Source: Prevotellaceae bacterium (lineage in GTDB: Bacteria > Bacteroidota > Bacteroidia > Bacteroidales > UBA932). From it: DNA of 8,005 nt. Shown here in pieces: positions 6,260 to 8,005 of the stretch. The first letter of the stretch is position 1. Every line of letters begins with the position of its first letter. The translations under genes were made by a program, and so were the position numbers. The stretch lies in NCBI GenBank assembly GCA_031267855.1, contig JAIRYH010000014.1, positions 1 through 8,005 on the forward strand, read 5' to 3'. The notes beneath the pieces were generated by a model. That model was given only the letters and a program-made list of their open reading frames with translations. It was not told where the DNA came from and did no database searches.

Positions 6260-6336
6260 TTAGTTCTTAGTTCTTAGTTCTTAGTTCTTAACTCTTAGTT
6301 CTTAGTTCTTAGTTCTTAACTCTTAGTTCTTAACTT
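6260..6336 (+). repeat. Eleven-unit heptamer tract (TTAGTTC family)
   Basis: There are eleven contiguous 7-base units: eight exact TTAGTTC, two TTAACTC (units 5 and 9) and a final TTAACTT (unit 11). The pattern is four A-type, one B, three A, one B, one A, one B-like, which suggests amplification of a higher-order block of A units plus B. The last three units (6316-6336) are also the 3' end of the LRR gene. Since 7 is not a multiple of 3, the exact TTAGTTC repeat supplies stop codons in all six frames within 21 bases. Confidence 0.95.
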
Positions 6337-7617
6337 TCTCAGTTTTGCTTTATAAGCCGCTGCCCGATTCGGGGGCATCGCTTGCACGTACAGTGCGGCG
6401 GCGGTGGAGGAGGTACAGTTATCAAATCCATAACCGCTCTGCTGCGGACAGACGCCATCTTTCCATGCACCCCAGTGCACGTTGCCCGAGAGGGAAGCCG
6501 GAATAGCGCCCGTCATCCGGTTTTGCGCCAGCCAGAGCTCTGCCAGCTTCGGCAGGTTGCCCAAACCGGCAGGGATAGACATCGTAAAGTCGTTATGGTT
6601 TAGGGCAAGTGATTCCATGTCTGCAAAAGATGCAACATAGTCGGGAATACCGTCCGACAGTCTGTTTGTGTAGAGATAGAAAACCTGCAGCTTCGTTAAC
6701 GCCGACCACTCGGCAGGGATACTGCCGGTCAGTTCATTCTTGCTTGCATCCACATAAGTCAAATGCGTGTAGGCGCCCCAGCCTGCCGGCAATGTACCGG
6801 CAAGCCGGTTGTCGCTTGCCGCCAGATATTCCAGTACCGGCAAACTGCTGTTCAGCACCGGCAGTGCTGTCAGGGCATTGCCGCTCAGGTCGAGCATCAC
6901 GAGCTGCGTCAGGGCGGTCAAGTCGGGAGCCGCGCCGGTCAATTGATTTGCCGACAAATCCAGATAATAGAGTTCCGTCAGGTTATTGAGAACGGCGGGA
7001 ATGTCGCCCGAAAGACTGTTGCCGCTCAGGTCGAGATAGCGCAGCCGGGTCAAGTTGCCGAAAGCGGAGGGCAGGGCGCCCGAGAGGTTATTTGACGGCA
7101 AAGCCAGTTCCACGACCCTGCCGTTTTCTACCGTTACGCCCTTCCACTGGCTGATGGGCGTGGACAGCCCCCATTTGACCGTCCATGAGGCAACGCCGGC
7201 AGTGGCATTGTACAAGGCCACCAGCGCCACGCTGTCGGCTTGCGTTGCGGAAATCCCGCCCTGCGACACGCTTACCGAAGCCGTTGATGCACCGGCTTCA
7301 AAGCGTATCACGGCGTTGCGGTCGGATTCCGTATTGGTACCCGCCGTTACGTTCACCGCTGTGGCGCCTGCTTTCACGATCGTCAGCCAGCCTGCCTGTG
7401 TCTCTACCGTCCAGTCGGCAGCGTCGGTTGTCACCGTTAGTGCCTGGGTTCCCCCCAAGCCCGGAAACGACAGGATAGAAGGGGTTACCGAAAGAGTCGG
7501 AACCGGAGTTGGTTCCGGATCCGGATCATCCTTACTTTTTTTACAACCTGCTACCGTCAACAGCACACACAGCGTAAAAATGCTCCGTAAAAAAATATAA
7601 TTTGTTTTCATGTTCAT
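6316..7617 (-). CDS. Surface lipoprotein with BACON domain and plant-type leucine-rich repeats
   Basis: This 433-residue protein is probably anchored in the outer membrane and exposed for binding; the ligand is unknown. It begins with a lipoprotein signal (TVAGC, lipid cysteine C25) followed by KKSKDD, resembling Bacteroidota surface-export signals, and a Pro/Glu/Asp linker to about 40. Residues 42-119 form a BACON-type immunoglobulin-like domain (WTVETQAGWLTI, SDRNAVIRF, SVSVSQGG). Residues 123-167 form an LRR N-terminal cap (ALVALYNAT, QWKGVTV). Nine repeats of 23-24 residues follow (168-381), most with the pattern LxxLDLSxNxLxGxIPxxLxxL. A Ser/Ala-rich tail has two cysteines (390, 401). 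The start is the ATG at 7615-7617 or another two codons later. The last six codons lie in the heptamer tract. It follows a T9SS cargo gene by 34 bases and is likely co-transcribed with it. Confidence 0.9.
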   Translation of the reverse strand: MNMKTNYIFLRSIFTLCVLLTVAGCKKSKDDPDPEPTPVPTLSVTPSILSFPGLGGTQALTVTTDAADWTVETQAGWLTIVKAGATAVNVTAGTNTESDRNAVIRFEAGASTASVSVSQGGISATQADSVALVALYNATAGVASWTVKWGLSTPISQWKGVTVENGRVVELALPSNNLSGALPSAFGNLTRLRYLDLSGNSLSGDIPAVLNNLTELYYLDLSANQLTGAAPDLTALTQLVMLDLSGNALTALPVLNSSLPVLEYLAASDNRLAGTLPAGWGAYTHLTYVDASKNELTGSIPAEWSALTKLQVFYLYTNRLSDGIPDYVASFADMESLALNHNDFTMSIPAGLGNLPKLAELWLAQNRMTGAIPASLSGNVHWGAWKDGVCPQQSGYGFDNCTSSTAAALYVQAMPPNRAAAYKAKLRKLRTKS

Positions 7618-7651
7618 TTCGTATTATTCGTTTAACATTTGGTTAGTGTGT

Positions 7652-8005
7652 TTATAGTTTAATGACCCGTTTCACCGTATAATTACTGCCGCTCGACAGC
7701 TTTACCAGCAGCACGCCGTCAGGACATTTCGACAGGTCAAGGCGGAACAGCGGAGCGCCGGCGGTCTGCTTCAGGCACACAACGCCCGTAGTGGTATAGA
7801 CCGTGATGTCCACCGTTTCCGAATACCCTTCTTCAATGATAACGTTCAGGTCGGTTTCCAGCGGATTCGGATACAGCTTAGCCGTAAGCCCGTGCTCGTC
7901 CACCGTTACCGATTCGTCGAGATAGATTTGGTCGGAAACAACCTGCGACGTATCTGCGGCATTCGCTACGACAAAGTAAACTTCCTTCATCCCCACGCCT
8001 TCGGA
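7652..8005 (-). CDS. Secreted protein with T9SS type A C-terminal sorting domain (3' end only)
   Basis: Only the last 117 residues are in the window; the frame stays open through the right edge, so the N-terminus and catalytic or binding part are unseen. The visible part ends in a Por-secretion-tail domain of about 75 residues, starting at LYPNP (44-48 of the partial product), with DITVYTTTGVV (66-76), LDLSKCPDGVLLVKL (89-103) and the end TVKRVIKL. That domain directs cargo through the type IX secretion system across the outer membrane and is then normally removed, with the cargo attached to the cell surface or released. The GTG at 7994-7996 is an internal Val codon, not a start. The gene lies 34 bases upstream of the LRR lipoprotein gene on the same strand with no promoter box between, suggesting one transcript. 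Confidence 0.87.
   Translation of the reverse strand, partial: SEGVGMKEVYFVVANAADTSQVVSDQIYLDESVTVDEHGLTAKLYPNPLETDLNVIIEEGYSETVDITVYTTTGVVCLKQTAGAPLFRLDLSKCPDGVLLVKLSSGSNYTVKRVIKL

Noticed and set aside
6260..6336. Heptamer array as a CRISPR
   Set aside because: The units are 7 bases and directly contiguous, with no unique spacers of 30-40 bases and no cas genes nearby.
7055..7600. Plus-strand open frame of 181 codons opposite the LRR gene
   Set aside because: It is antisense to a clear BACON-LRR coding sequence; no recognisable domain and composition of a shadow frame.

Overview
The window looks like a chromosomal segment from a member of the Bacteroidota, most likely order Bacteroidales. 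Four observations support this. ilvC is of the short (348-residue) type. The cytochrome b subunit is of the single five-helix b558 type. The partial protein at the right edge ends in a type IX secretion (T9SS) type A sorting domain, and its neighbour is a BACON-domain lipoprotein with a KDD motif just after the lipobox cysteine. Candidate promoters match the Bacteroidota -7 box TAnnTTTG, and starts lack Shine-Dalgarno sequences. Species cannot be named from this sequence alone.

Layout, left to right: about 139 bases of spacer with a short heptamer tract; ilvC on the minus strand; a divergent spacer of about 340 bases; sdhC on the plus strand, closed by an intrinsic terminator; convergent to it, a two-gene minus-strand ABC importer operon (FecCD-type permease then ATPase, stop and start codons overlapping as TGATG); a 69-base divergent spacer with two interlocking -7 boxes; tpiA then prmA on the plus strand; a convergent spacer of 170 bases with a strong hairpin and an 11-copy heptamer tract; a BACON plus leucine-rich-repeat lipoprotein gene on the minus strand; and, 34 bases upstream of it, the 3' end of a T9SS-secreted protein gene that runs off the right edge.

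Most of the genes are housekeeping: branched-chain amino-acid synthesis (ilvC), respiratory succinate/fumarate conversion (sdhC), glycolysis (tpiA) and ribosomal protein L11 methylation (prmA). The importer probably moves an iron chelate, haem or a cobalamin-type compound, but no periplasmic binding protein is encoded beside it. The last two genes make cell-surface or secreted products and are probably co-transcribed.

I found no convincing new multi-gene system. The features that ordinary annotation does not explain are in the spacers. Several carry short tandem repeats of 7 or 9 bases. A shared module (TGGCGCCGGC followed by TTAGTTCTT) lies downstream of both ilvC and prmA. One heptamer tract supplies the last six codons and the stop of the leucine-rich-repeat gene. 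Also notable are sdhC without sdhA/sdhB beside it and an importer operon without a binding-protein gene.
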